Of a DNA stretch of 64,000 bases, positions 54,440-62,173 are shown in pieces; within the stretch, counting starts at the first letter, position 1, and every line of letters starts with the position of its first letter. Made by a program: the position numbers and the translations under genes. Below the pieces are notes generated by a model. That model made no database searches and was not told the origin of the DNA. It saw only the letters and a list, made by a program, of their open reading frames with translations. The DNA comes from Acetobacteraceae bacterium (GTDB lineage Bacteria; Pseudomonadota; Alphaproteobacteria; Acetobacterales; Acetobacteraceae), in the NCBI GenBank assembly GCA_027451405.1, contig DAIDJM010000059.1, forward strand, positions 1 to 64,000. Direction: 5' to 3'.

Positions 54440-55719
54440 TGCGATTCAAGAACATGAAGAGGCAGTGGCGTGTTGCTTTGGATATCGCTCAGCCGGTCGA
54501 ACTGCCCCAGATAATGGTCGAGAGCCCGTTCCCAGGCATCGTCATCCGGCTCTCCCCAGCGGGCGCGATATTCGGGACTACTCGGATAGGCGAACAGCGG
54601 CACGGGATCGTTGGCCCACACCCCCTGGCTTCGCAGCCGGTCGCGCCACCGGCCGATCATCGCGGGATCGTCCGACTCGGTCGCGATCAGGTTAGCCTGC
54701 ACGAAGGGAACATGGTTTCTGGCATGGACGAGCCGTTCGGTAAGCGCCTCGGTGCTCATCCGGCAATCCTTGTCCAGCACGGCGCGGCCGGCTTCGGTCA
54801 GGCTCTCGACGCCGGCTTCGATGGAAACGCATCCCGAGCGGCCGAGCTTTTCGATCATGGCAGGCTTCCAAAGATCGAGCCGGGTTTGGATGCCATACTG
54901 GATTTTGCGTTCGGCGAGCGCATCGAGCAGCGCCGAATTCGGTAGAAAAATCTCGTCTATGAAATAGAGGTAGGCGACCCCGGCTTCCACAAGTCTGTCG
55001 ACCTCCGCGAGGATCGCGGGCAAATCGCGGCGGCGGTAGTTGTCACGAAAGTCGATTTTTGAACAGAATGTACAAGCGTAGGGGCAACCGCGCGACGATT
55101 CGGTTTCAGCACCAAGGCCATGAGGGGCGGTATCGAAACGGTGATGGTGGTGCGTATGTGCCGCAATCCATTGCGCGGGCCAGGTCAGCGGCGGCAGGTG
55201 GCGGAAATGGGCCATCTGGGGCCGGCCGGTCACCCGCAATCCTCCGTCACGGTCCAGGCGTGCGGTTCCGGGGATGTCCGCCCACGCGCCTTGTTGCGCT
55301 AAAGTGACAAGCGTTTCTTCGGGTTCGCCCCGGATCACGTAGTCGACGTCAAGCTTGCGCAGGCAGGCGCCTGGCGTCGCCGACCCGTGCGGGCCGATGG
55401 CGACGAGCAGGCCCCCGCGGCGATCGAGCGCCGCGACAAAATCGCGCGGCGACCGCAATTCCGGTGGAGGACAACGCCAGAAAAGATAGGACGGAGCCGT
55501 GGTCACGACGGTCATCGCCGGCGCAAACCCTGCCACGCGATCCGCGAGTTCAGGGTTGGTGAGGCCGTCATATTGCCCGTCCAGCAAGAGCACCTCGTGC
55601 CCGGCGCGCTCGAGCAGCAGGCCAGCGGCGCCGAGTTCGAGCGGCAGATGCGGCTCCTGGCAGCCGAAATAAATGCTGCCGGTGAAATCCCATGCCGGAT
55701 TGACCAGGGCAATTCTCAC
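54415..55719 (-). CDS. B12-binding-type radical SAM protein
   Basis: A 434-residue protein from GTG 55719, which overlaps the previous stop (GTGA). Residues 1-140 form a cobalamin-binding-like fold (LELGAAGLLLERAGHEVLLLDGQYD), but the DxHxxG His is not seen. Radical SAM C212-C216-C219 (RGCPYACTFCSK) binds the FeS cluster, followed by LYFIDEIFLPN. It belongs with the B12-rSAM proteins near sugar-nucleotide genes. It may methylate or rearrange a sugar or lipid; the reaction is unknown. Confidence 0.88.
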   Translation of the reverse strand: MRIALVNPAWDFTGSIYFGCQEPHLPLELGAAGLLLERAGHEVLLLDGQYDGLTNPELADRVAGFAPAMTVVTTAPSYLFWRCPPPELRSPRDFVAALDRRGGLLVAIGPHGSATPGACLRKLDVDYVIRGEPEETLVTLAQQGAWADIPGTARLDRDGGLRVTGRPQMAHFRHLPPLTWPAQWIAAHTHHHHRFDTAPHGLGAETESSRGCPYACTFCSKIDFRDNYRRRDLPAILAEVDRLVEAGVAYLYFIDEIFLPNSALLDALAERKIQYGIQTRLDLWKPAMIEKLGRSGCVSIEAGVESLTEAGRAVLDKDCRMSTEALTERLVHARNHVPFVQANLIATESDDPAMIGRWRDRLRSQGVWANDPVPLFAYPSSPEYRARWGEPDDDAWERALDHYLGQFDRLSDIQSNTPLPLHVLESQCHHAPCC

Positions 55720-56783
55720 GACGCGGCGTCCAGAGCCGGCGCGATCGCAGCGCCGAAATGCGCCGCGAGACGCGCAACCCCCCTCCGCCATCCGATCGGT
55801 GAAGGCAGTCCCAGAGCTGCGCGTGCTGCGCGCGTGTCCGCAACAAACCATTTCTGGTCGCCCTGGCGCCAATTTGCGAACGCGATATCGACCGGCCGGC
55901 CAAGCAAATCGGCGATATGCAGGGTGAGCGCCCGCAGGCTGACCGCATTGGCGGGTCCACCCCCGAGATTGAAGGCCTGCCCCGTCACCTGGTCAATGCG
56001 ATGCCATGCCGCTTCGTACGCCGCCACCGCGTCGGTGACATGCAGGATGTCGCGCACTTGCCAGCCATCGCCATAAAGGGTCAGAGGATCCCCGGCGATG
56101 GCACGGAGCAGGAAATGGGCAACCCAGCCCTGGTCCTCGGTGCCGAGTTGGCGCTCGCCGTAGATGCAGCTCATCCGCAGAACCGTGGTTTTTAGCCCGA
56201 AACTACGCGCATAATCCAGAACGTACTGGTCGGCGGCGCCTTTGCTGCAGCCATAGGGTGTGTGGAAGTCGAGCGGGCGGGTTTCGGCGATGCCCGCTTC
56301 GGCAAGCAGGGCATCGCGCGGCGCGTAGCCGGCTTCGGTGCGGATGCAGTCAAGATCGGCCAGATCACCATAGACTTTGTTTGTGCTGGCAAAGATGAGG
56401 GGTGCGCTCGGGTTGTGCTTGCGAAGGATTTCGAGCAAGCGCAGGGTGCTCGCGGCATTGACCGCGAAATCCTGTTCCGGCGTCACCAGGCTCGTGGTCA
56501 CGGCAACTTGCGCCGCAAGGTGAAAGACGCAGGCGGCGTTGGCCGCCGCATCCTCGAGGGCGGCGGTGTCGCGGACATCCGCCACGGCGAAAGCAATGCG
56601 CGACCGGTGCCGGCCCGCAAGCCAATCACGATTCCGCTCGACGCCAGGCCGACATAGTGAGTCGTAAATCAGGATCGGATGGCCTGCGCCGGCGAGCCGG
56701 TCGGCAAGGTTGCAACCGATGAAACCGGCGCCACCGGTGATCAGGATCGGGCGCGGGCCGATCGACACCGGAACAACGCTCAT
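55716..56783 (-). CDS. CDP-paratose 2-epimerase-like SDR
   Basis: A 355-residue protein from ATG 56783, overlapping the previous stop. NAD-binding GGAGFIG is at 17-23 and the catalytic Y177-x3-K181 is in HTPYGCSKGAADQYVLDYAR. The signatures CRPGVERNRDWL, STNKVYGD and YGERQLGTEDQGWVAHF match CDP-paratose 2-epimerase (CDP-tyvelose synthesis). In this context the substrate may be another nucleotide sugar. It is cytoplasmic. Confidence 0.85.
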   Translation of the reverse strand: MSVVPVSIGPRPILITGGAGFIGCNLADRLAGAGHPILIYDSLCRPGVERNRDWLAGRHRSRIAFAVADVRDTAALEDAAANAACVFHLAAQVAVTTSLVTPEQDFAVNAASTLRLLEILRKHNPSAPLIFASTNKVYGDLADLDCIRTEAGYAPRDALLAEAGIAETRPLDFHTPYGCSKGAADQYVLDYARSFGLKTTVLRMSCIYGERQLGTEDQGWVAHFLLRAIAGDPLTLYGDGWQVRDILHVTDAVAAYEAAWHRIDQVTGQAFNLGGGPANAVSLRALTLHIADLLGRPVDIAFANWRQGDQKWFVADTRAARAALGLPSPIGWRRGVARLAAHFGAAIAPALDAAS

Positions 56784-57886
56784 GCAACGAGGCCGCGCAT
56801 CTCGAGTTCGCGGCGGGCTTCCGCAACACGGTCGACGGCCTGCTGGGAGCGGACCCAGTCGGCGAGTTCGGGCAGGCTGTCCTCGAAGCCGCGGCGGGGC
56901 GCAAACCCGAGCGTCTGCCGGGCCTGCGTGATGTCGGCGAAGCAATGGCGGATGTCACCCGCGCGGGCCCGACCGGTGATTTCGGGAGCGATCTGGGGAC
57001 GTTCCATGGCAGATGCGAACCGTTCAGCGACTTCGGCGATGCTGACGTGCCGGCCGCTTCCAATGTTGAAGACCCTGCCAGGTGCCGCTTCGTGGCGGAG
57101 CGCCAGGGTGAAGGCATGCGCGACATCGGCGACATGGACGAAATCGCGTTGCTGCCGGCCATCCTCGAAGATCATCGGACGCTGCCCGTTCAGCAGCCGC
57201 GAGGCGAAAATCGCGAGCACGCCGGTGTAGGGATTGGAAAGTGCCTGACCGGCGCCATAGACATTGAAAAGCCGTAGCGCCACGGCTTCCATCCCGTAGG
57301 CCGCCGCCACGGTCATCACCAATTTTTCCTGCATATACTTCGTCATCGCATAGACCGACGCCAGATGGACGGGCTTGCTCTCGGGCGTAGGCACAGGCGT
57401 GAGCGGCTTGCCCATTTCGTCACAAGGATCCCAGCCCGAACCTGCGGGAGGCCGCGTTGCGTCCTCGATCCTTTGTCCCGCATCGGTGACGTAAAGCCCC
57501 TCCCCGTAGACGCTCATCGACGACGCCACGACGATGCGCTGCACGGGATTTTCGAGAAGTGCCTGCATCAGCACGGCGGTGCCGAGATCGTTGCTGGAGA
57601 CGTAGCGGTCGATGGAATACATGCTCTGGCCGACACCGACCTCGGCCGCGAGATGGATCACACGATCGATACCGCGCAGCGCCCTGCGGACCAGCGCCTC
57701 GTCGCGAATGTCACCCTCGTGGAAGTCGACCTCTTCCAGGAGTTCGCGACGGCTTGCCGCAGCGCCGTGAACCTGTTCGATCAGGCTGTCGAGGACCCGA
57801 ACATTGCATCCTTGCTGCAATAAGGCGCGCACCACATGCGTGCCGATGAAGCCGGCGCCTCCGGTGACCAGGACAGTTCCGGCCAT
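56780..57886 (-). CDS. NAD-dependent sugar epimerase, dTDP-L-rhamnose 4-epimerase-like
   Basis: A 368-residue protein from ATG 57886, with GGAGG just upstream. GGAGFIG is at 9-15, the active site is S-M-S with Y179-x3-K183 (VYAMTKYMQEKLV), and the long loop GKPLTPVPTPESKP is characteristic of dTDP-L-rhamnose 4-epimerases. That reaction would give dTDP-6-deoxy-L-talose. It is the first gene of the nine-gene cluster and probably sets its transcription start. Confidence 0.83.
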   Translation of the reverse strand: MAGTVLVTGGAGFIGTHVVRALLQQGCNVRVLDSLIEQVHGAAASRRELLEEVDFHEGDIRDEALVRRALRGIDRVIHLAAEVGVGQSMYSIDRYVSSNDLGTAVLMQALLENPVQRIVVASSMSVYGEGLYVTDAGQRIEDATRPPAGSGWDPCDEMGKPLTPVPTPESKPVHLASVYAMTKYMQEKLVMTVAAAYGMEAVALRLFNVYGAGQALSNPYTGVLAIFASRLLNGQRPMIFEDGRQQRDFVHVADVAHAFTLALRHEAAPGRVFNIGSGRHVSIAEVAERFASAMERPQIAPEITGRARAGDIRHCFADITQARQTLGFAPRRGFEDSLPELADWVRSQQAVDRVAEARRELEMRGLVA

Positions 57887-58015
57887 GCAACCTCCGCTAC
57901 GCTCGGAAATGATGCGAGCCCGAGCGGTCAGCAGCAAACCTTTGTAAGTTGAAGATGTTCCTTCACATCGCCGCGACCGGAGGGACCGGTGATCGGGGCG
58001 CGGCGGACTTGGGTT
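57887..58015 (-). promoter_or_regulatory. Probable promoter region for the nine-gene cluster
   Basis: This non-coding gap upstream of the first epimerase gene is the only place a promoter for the overlapping cluster could lie, apart from read-through from gpmI. It is less GC-rich than the flanks. No clear -35/-10 pair was found by eye. The far side holds a repeat element that would terminate transcription coming from gpmI. Confidence 0.3.
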
Positions 58016-58086
58016 GGCCTCCGGCGAGCAGAGGCTCCGCCTCTGCACTCCGCTGGGGCCATCAGGCCCCAGACCCCCTTTCTTCA
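58016..58086. repeat. GC-rich intergenic repeat, half copy (copy 10)
   Basis: Two hairpins in the standard order: GCAGAGGC-TCC-GCCTCTGC (58028-58046), then CTGGGGCCATCAGGCCCCAG (58053-58072), followed by ACCCC. It lies between gpmI and the first epimerase gene. Confidence 0.75.
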
Positions 58087-58153
58087 GAAACCCGCCTCTC
58101 GTCGCACTGTGGATGCAAAACCGGGGAAAAGCCCCGCCTGCCAAACACCCGTT

Positions 58154-59683
58154 CTAACGCGCGGCGCAGATGGCCGGTTCGATCAGCGACCGTCCGGTCA
58201 TGGCCGGCGGAATATCGAGCCCCATCAGTTCCAGCAGGGTCGGCGCAAGATCGCAGAGCCGTCCGTCATGCAGCCCGACAGAACCCGCGCCGTGCAAAAA
58301 CACCGGCACGGGGTTCGTGGTATGCGACGTGTGCGGTCCGCCGGTCTCGGGATCGCGCATCAGCTCGCAATTGCCGTGGTCGGCCGTCACGAGAATCGCG
58401 CCGCCCGCCGCGTCGATCGCGCGCGCGATCCGTCCCAGCCCCTCATCGACCGTCTCGACTGCGCGGATCGCCGCGTCGAGGTCGCCGGTATGCCCGACCA
58501 TGTCGGGATTGGCGTAATTGAGCACGATGAGATCGTATTGTCCGGAGCCGATCGCAGCCACCGCGCGATCCGTCAGTTCCGGGGCCGACATTTCCGGCTG
58601 CAGATCGTAGGTGGCCACTTTCGGCGAGGGAACCAGGATGCGGTCTTCGCCCGCGTAGAGCGTTTCCTTCCCGCCGTTGAGAAAATAGGTGACGTGAGGG
58701 TATTTCTCGGTCTCCGCCATGCGAAGCTGCCGGCGTCCGGCGGACGCCACCACCTCTCCCAGAAGCTGGTCGAGCGGCTGGGTCGGAAAAATCACGCCCA
58801 TGCGCGCGGCGAGCGCGTCGCTGTAGCGCGTCATGCCGGCGAACGCCGAAAGTTCGGGCAGGCGGGCGCGGGGAAAACCGTCGAAAGCAGGATCGGTGAG
58901 GCTGGCCAGCAGCTCGCGCACGCGATCCGCACGGAAGTTGAAACACAACAGCGAATCGCCGTCTTTCATTCCGTCATAGGCGCCGACCACGGCGGGAGCG
59001 ATGAATTCGTCGGTCGTGCCTTCCGTGTAGGCCGCTTCGATCACCTGGCCGGGACTGGAGAATCGCGGCGCTTCGGCGAGCGCGATCGCGCGCCACGCGC
59101 GCTCCACACGGTCCCAGCGCTTATCGCGGTCCATCGCGTAGTAGCGGCCCGACACGGTGACGATGCGGGCGTTCTCGGGCAACGCCTCGGTGAGTTCCCG
59201 CAGGAAACCCGCCGCCGTCTGCGGACCCGTATCGCGTCCGTCGGTGAAGGCATGCACGGCGACCGCCAGTCCGGCATCGGTCAGGATGCGCGCCAGCGCC
59301 ACCGCATGATCCTGGTGCGAATGGACGCCGCCATCCGAGACGAGACCGCACAAATGACAGACGCCGCCGCGTTTCCGCGTGGCCTCGATGAGCGAGCGCA
59401 GCGCCGGCGCCTCCGCCAGACGCCCGTCGCGCACGGCGTTACCGATCCGCACCAACTCCTGCTCGACCACGCGGCCCGCACCGATATTGAGGTGCCCCAC
59501 TTCGGAATTGCCCATCTGGCCCTCCGGCAATCCGACATCGTTGCCGGATGTGTGCAGGAAGGCCCGCGGCGAGTTTTGCCAGAGCCGGTCGAAATTGGGC
59601 TTGCGCGCGAGGGCGACGGCATTGTCGGCGGACTCTGCGCGCCAGCCGAATCCGTCGAGGATGACGAGCATCACGGGTTTCAT
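58154..59683 (-). CDS. gpmI: 2,3-bisphosphoglycerate-independent phosphoglycerate mutase
   Basis: A 509-residue protein. D10 (LVILDGFG) and the phosphorylated S60 (GNSEVGHLNIGAG) are metal and nucleophile residues of the alkaline-phosphatase fold. RYYAMDRDKRWDRVE and VTADHGNCE complete the metal sites. It interconverts 3- and 2-phosphoglycerate in glycolysis. Its ATG overlaps the maeB stop by 4 nt. The length is normal. Confidence 0.95.
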   Translation of the reverse strand: MKPVMLVILDGFGWRAESADNAVALARKPNFDRLWQNSPRAFLHTSGNDVGLPEGQMGNSEVGHLNIGAGRVVEQELVRIGNAVRDGRLAEAPALRSLIEATRKRGGVCHLCGLVSDGGVHSHQDHAVALARILTDAGLAVAVHAFTDGRDTGPQTAAGFLRELTEALPENARIVTVSGRYYAMDRDKRWDRVERAWRAIALAEAPRFSSPGQVIEAAYTEGTTDEFIAPAVVGAYDGMKDGDSLLCFNFRADRVRELLASLTDPAFDGFPRARLPELSAFAGMTRYSDALAARMGVIFPTQPLDQLLGEVVASAGRRQLRMAETEKYPHVTYFLNGGKETLYAGEDRILVPSPKVATYDLQPEMSAPELTDRAVAAIGSGQYDLIVLNYANPDMVGHTGDLDAAIRAVETVDEGLGRIARAIDAAGGAILVTADHGNCELMRDPETGGPHTSHTTNPVPVFLHGAGSVGLHDGRLCDLAPTLLELMGLDIPPAMTGRSLIEPAICAAR

Positions 59684-62067
59684 GGCATTCTACCTCCGGC
59701 GGCCAGGGCGCCGCCCTGGATCCGCTGGGGCCAACGGGCCCCAGACCCCATTCCCATCGGTTGAGCGCCCGTTTCCCGGGGGCTCGACAAGGTCCCCCGT
59801 CCGCCGGACGCATCGACCGACACCAAAGCGGTCAAATTCGCGATGCCGCGCGCCGTCACGCTCGGCACCAGCACATGAATGGGCTTGCACATCCCAAGCA
59901 GCATCGGTCCCACCGGCAGCCCGTCGGCCGCTGCCTTCAGCAGCGTGAACGCGATGTTCGCCGCGTCGAGATTGGGCAGGATCAGCAAATTCGCCGTGCC
60001 CGCAAGCCGGCTGTCGGGCACGGCGCGCTCGCGGATCGCCTCCGACAGCGCCGCATCCGCATGCATCTCCCCATCCACTTCGAGCTCCGGCGCGCGCGCC
60101 CGGATGAGCGCCAGCGCCGCGCGCATCTTGCGCGCCGAGGGCGACCGGCTGGCTCCGAAACTCGAGTGAGACAGCAAGGCGATTTTCGGCGTGAGACCGA
60201 ATCCGCGCACCGCGTCGGCGGCCAGCAGCGTCATTTCCGCGACCTCGTCCTCGTCGGGATCGACATTCATGTGCGTGTCGCACATGAAGATCGCGCCGCT
60301 TTGCAGGATCACCGCCGAGAGCGCGAATACGCGCGTCACGTCCGGCCGGCGCGGAATGATCGGCAGCATATAGGCCATCTGCCGCCACCAATCGCCGGTG
60401 CCGCCGCACAGCGCGGCGTCCGCCTGCCCGGTATGCAGCAGCATCGCGGCGGTGACGGTCGGGCGGTTGCGGATGCGGCGCGCCGCGGCGTCGGGCGGCA
60501 CGCCGCGGCGCCCGACCAGCGCCTGATAGGGCGCCACGAGACCATCATAGACGCCGCCATCGAGGCTCGGATCGAGCACCTGCACATCGTCGCCGATCCG
60601 CAGGCGCAACGCCAATTCGCGCACGCGCCGCGCGATCACGTCGCGGCGGCCCAGCAGCACCGGTTGCGCGATGCCCTCGTCCAGCGCGATCTGCACCGCC
60701 CGCAGCACCCGCTCGTCCTCGCCTTCCGCATACACCACCCGCGCGGGATGCTTGCGCGCGGCCTCGAACACCGGACGCATGAGCTGGCCGGAACGGAATA
60801 CGAAACGTTCGAGCGTCTCGCGGTAATGGTCGAAATCCTCGATCGGGCGCGCGGCGACGCCGCTTTCCATCGCCGCCCGCGCGACCGCGGGCGCGACATG
60901 CAGGATCAGCCGGGGATCGAACGGCTTCGGAATGATATAGCTCGGGCCGAAAATGGGGGCGCTGCCGCCATAGGCCCGCGCCACCACCTCGTCGGCCTCC
61001 ATGCGGGCGAGCTCGGCGATCGCCTCGACCGCGGCGATCTGCATCGGCCGGTTGATGGTGCTGGCCGCGACATCGAGCGCGCCACGGAAGATGAAAGGAA
61101 AACAAAGCACATTGTTGACCTGGTTCGGCAGGTCGCTGCGCCCGGTCGCGATGATCGCATCCGGCCGTGCGGCGCGCGCGGCGTCGGGATCGATCTCGGG
61201 GACGGGATTGGCCAGCGCGAGGATCACCGGCCGCGGCGCAAGCCGGTCCAGCCATTCCGGACGCAGTACATTCGGCGCGGAGAGGCCGAGGAAAATGTCG
61301 GCGCCCGGCAGCACGTCGGCGAGCGTGCGCGCGTCCGTGCGGCGCGCGTAACGCGCCATGTTCGGCGCCATGCCGGGATCGCGCCCCGCATACACCACGC
61401 CGGCGACGTCCGTGAGCGTCACGGCGTCCGCCGGCAGGCCCATCTCCACCAGCAGATCGACGCAGGCGAGGGCCGCCGCTCCCGCGCCGGCCGTGACCAG
61501 CCGCACCCCATCCAGCGGCTTGCCCTGCAGCAGGAGCGCGTTGCGCACCGCCGCCGCGACCGTGATCGCGGTGCCGTGCTGATCGTCATGGAACACCGGA
61601 ATGCCCATGCGCGCCTGCAGCCGCGCCTCGATCTCGAAACATTCCGGGGCTTTGATATCCTCCAGGTTGATCGCGCCGAAACTCGGCTCGAGCGCCGCCA
61701 CCACCTCGACGAACCGATCCGGGTCGTCGGCGCTCACCTCGATATCGAACACGTCGATCCCGGCGAACTTCTTGAACAAGGCCGCCTTGCCCTCCATCAC
61801 CGGCTTGCCCGCCAGCGGACCGATCGCGCCCAGCCCCAGCACCGCCGTGCCGTTCGTGATCACCGCCACCAGATTGCCGCGGCTCGTAAGGTCCCGTGCG
61901 GCCGCCGGATCGGCAACGATCGCCTCGCAGGCGGCGGCGACACCCGGGGAATAGGCGAGCGACAGATCGCGCTGCGTGACCATGCGCTTGGTGGGCTCGA
62001 TCGCGAGTTTTCCGGGCCGCGGATGACGGTGATAGTCGAGCGCGGCTTCGCGGAAATCGGGGTCCAT
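59680..62067 (-). CDS. maeB: NADP-dependent malic enzyme with phosphotransacetylase-like domain
   Basis: A 795-residue protein. The ATG at 62067 is used because the upstream extension is repeat-derived. The malic domain begins [20 protein letters not shown] with [15 protein letters not shown] and [15 protein letters not shown](P)-binding [16 protein letters not shown] follows. The C-terminal PTA-like domain (about 430-760, [16 protein letters not shown]) is typical of MaeB and is often regulatory. It makes pyruvate, CO2 and NADPH. The last residues ([20 protein letters not shown]) come from a repeat element. It is coupled to gpmI. Confidence 0.94.
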   Translation of the reverse strand: MDPDFREAALDYHRHPRPGKLAIEPTKRMVTQRDLSLAYSPGVAAACEAIVADPAAARDLTSRGNLVAVITNGTAVLGLGAIGPLAGKPVMEGKAALFKKFAGIDVFDIEVSADDPDRFVEVVAALEPSFGAINLEDIKAPECFEIEARLQARMGIPVFHDDQHGTAITVAAAVRNALLLQGKPLDGVRLVTAGAGAAALACVDLLVEMGLPADAVTLTDVAGVVYAGRDPGMAPNMARYARRTDARTLADVLPGADIFLGLSAPNVLRPEWLDRLAPRPVILALANPVPEIDPDAARAARPDAIIATGRSDLPNQVNNVLCFPFIFRGALDVAASTINRPMQIAAVEAIAELARMEADEVVARAYGGSAPIFGPSYIIPKPFDPRLILHVAPAVARAAMESGVAARPIEDFDHYRETLERFVFRSGQLMRPVFEAARKHPARVVYAEGEDERVLRAVQIALDEGIAQPVLLGRRDVIARRVRELALRLRIGDDVQVLDPSLDGGVYDGLVAPYQALVGRRGVPPDAAARRIRNRPTVTAAMLLHTGQADAALCGGTGDWWRQMAYMLPIIPRRPDVTRVFALSAVILQSGAIFMCDTHMNVDPDEDEVAEMTLLAADAVRGFGLTPKIALLSHSSFGASRSPSARKMRAALALIRARAPELEVDGEMHADAALSEAIRERAVPDSRLAGTANLLILPNLDAANIAFTLLKAAADGLPVGPMLLGMCKPIHVLVPSVTARGIANLTALVSVDASGGRGTLSSPRETGAQPMGMGSGARWPQRIQGGALAAGGRMP
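59692..59756. repeat. GC-rich intergenic repeat, half copy (copy 11), inside the end of maeB
   Basis: Hairpins CCAGGGC-GCC-GCCCTGG and CTGGGGCCAACGGGCCCCAG are in the standard order, followed by ACCCC. It lies inside the last about 22 codons of maeB, upstream of the gpmI start. Confidence 0.75.
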
Positions 62068-62071
62068 CTTT

Positions 62072-62143
62072 TGCCTCCGGCGGGCAAGGGGCGCTGCCCC
62101 TTGCATCCCCGCTGGGGCCACCGGCCCCAGACCCCTCTACTTA
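62072..62143. repeat. GC-rich intergenic repeat, half copy (copy 12)
   Basis: GCAAGGGG...CCCCTTGC (62084-62104), then CTGGGGCC-ACC-GGCCCCAG and ACCCC. It lies between the DUF4175-type gene and maeB, just before the maeB start. Confidence 0.75.
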
Positions 62144-62173
62144 GGGGGGGCCTGAGCGCTGGGGCAAATGGGC

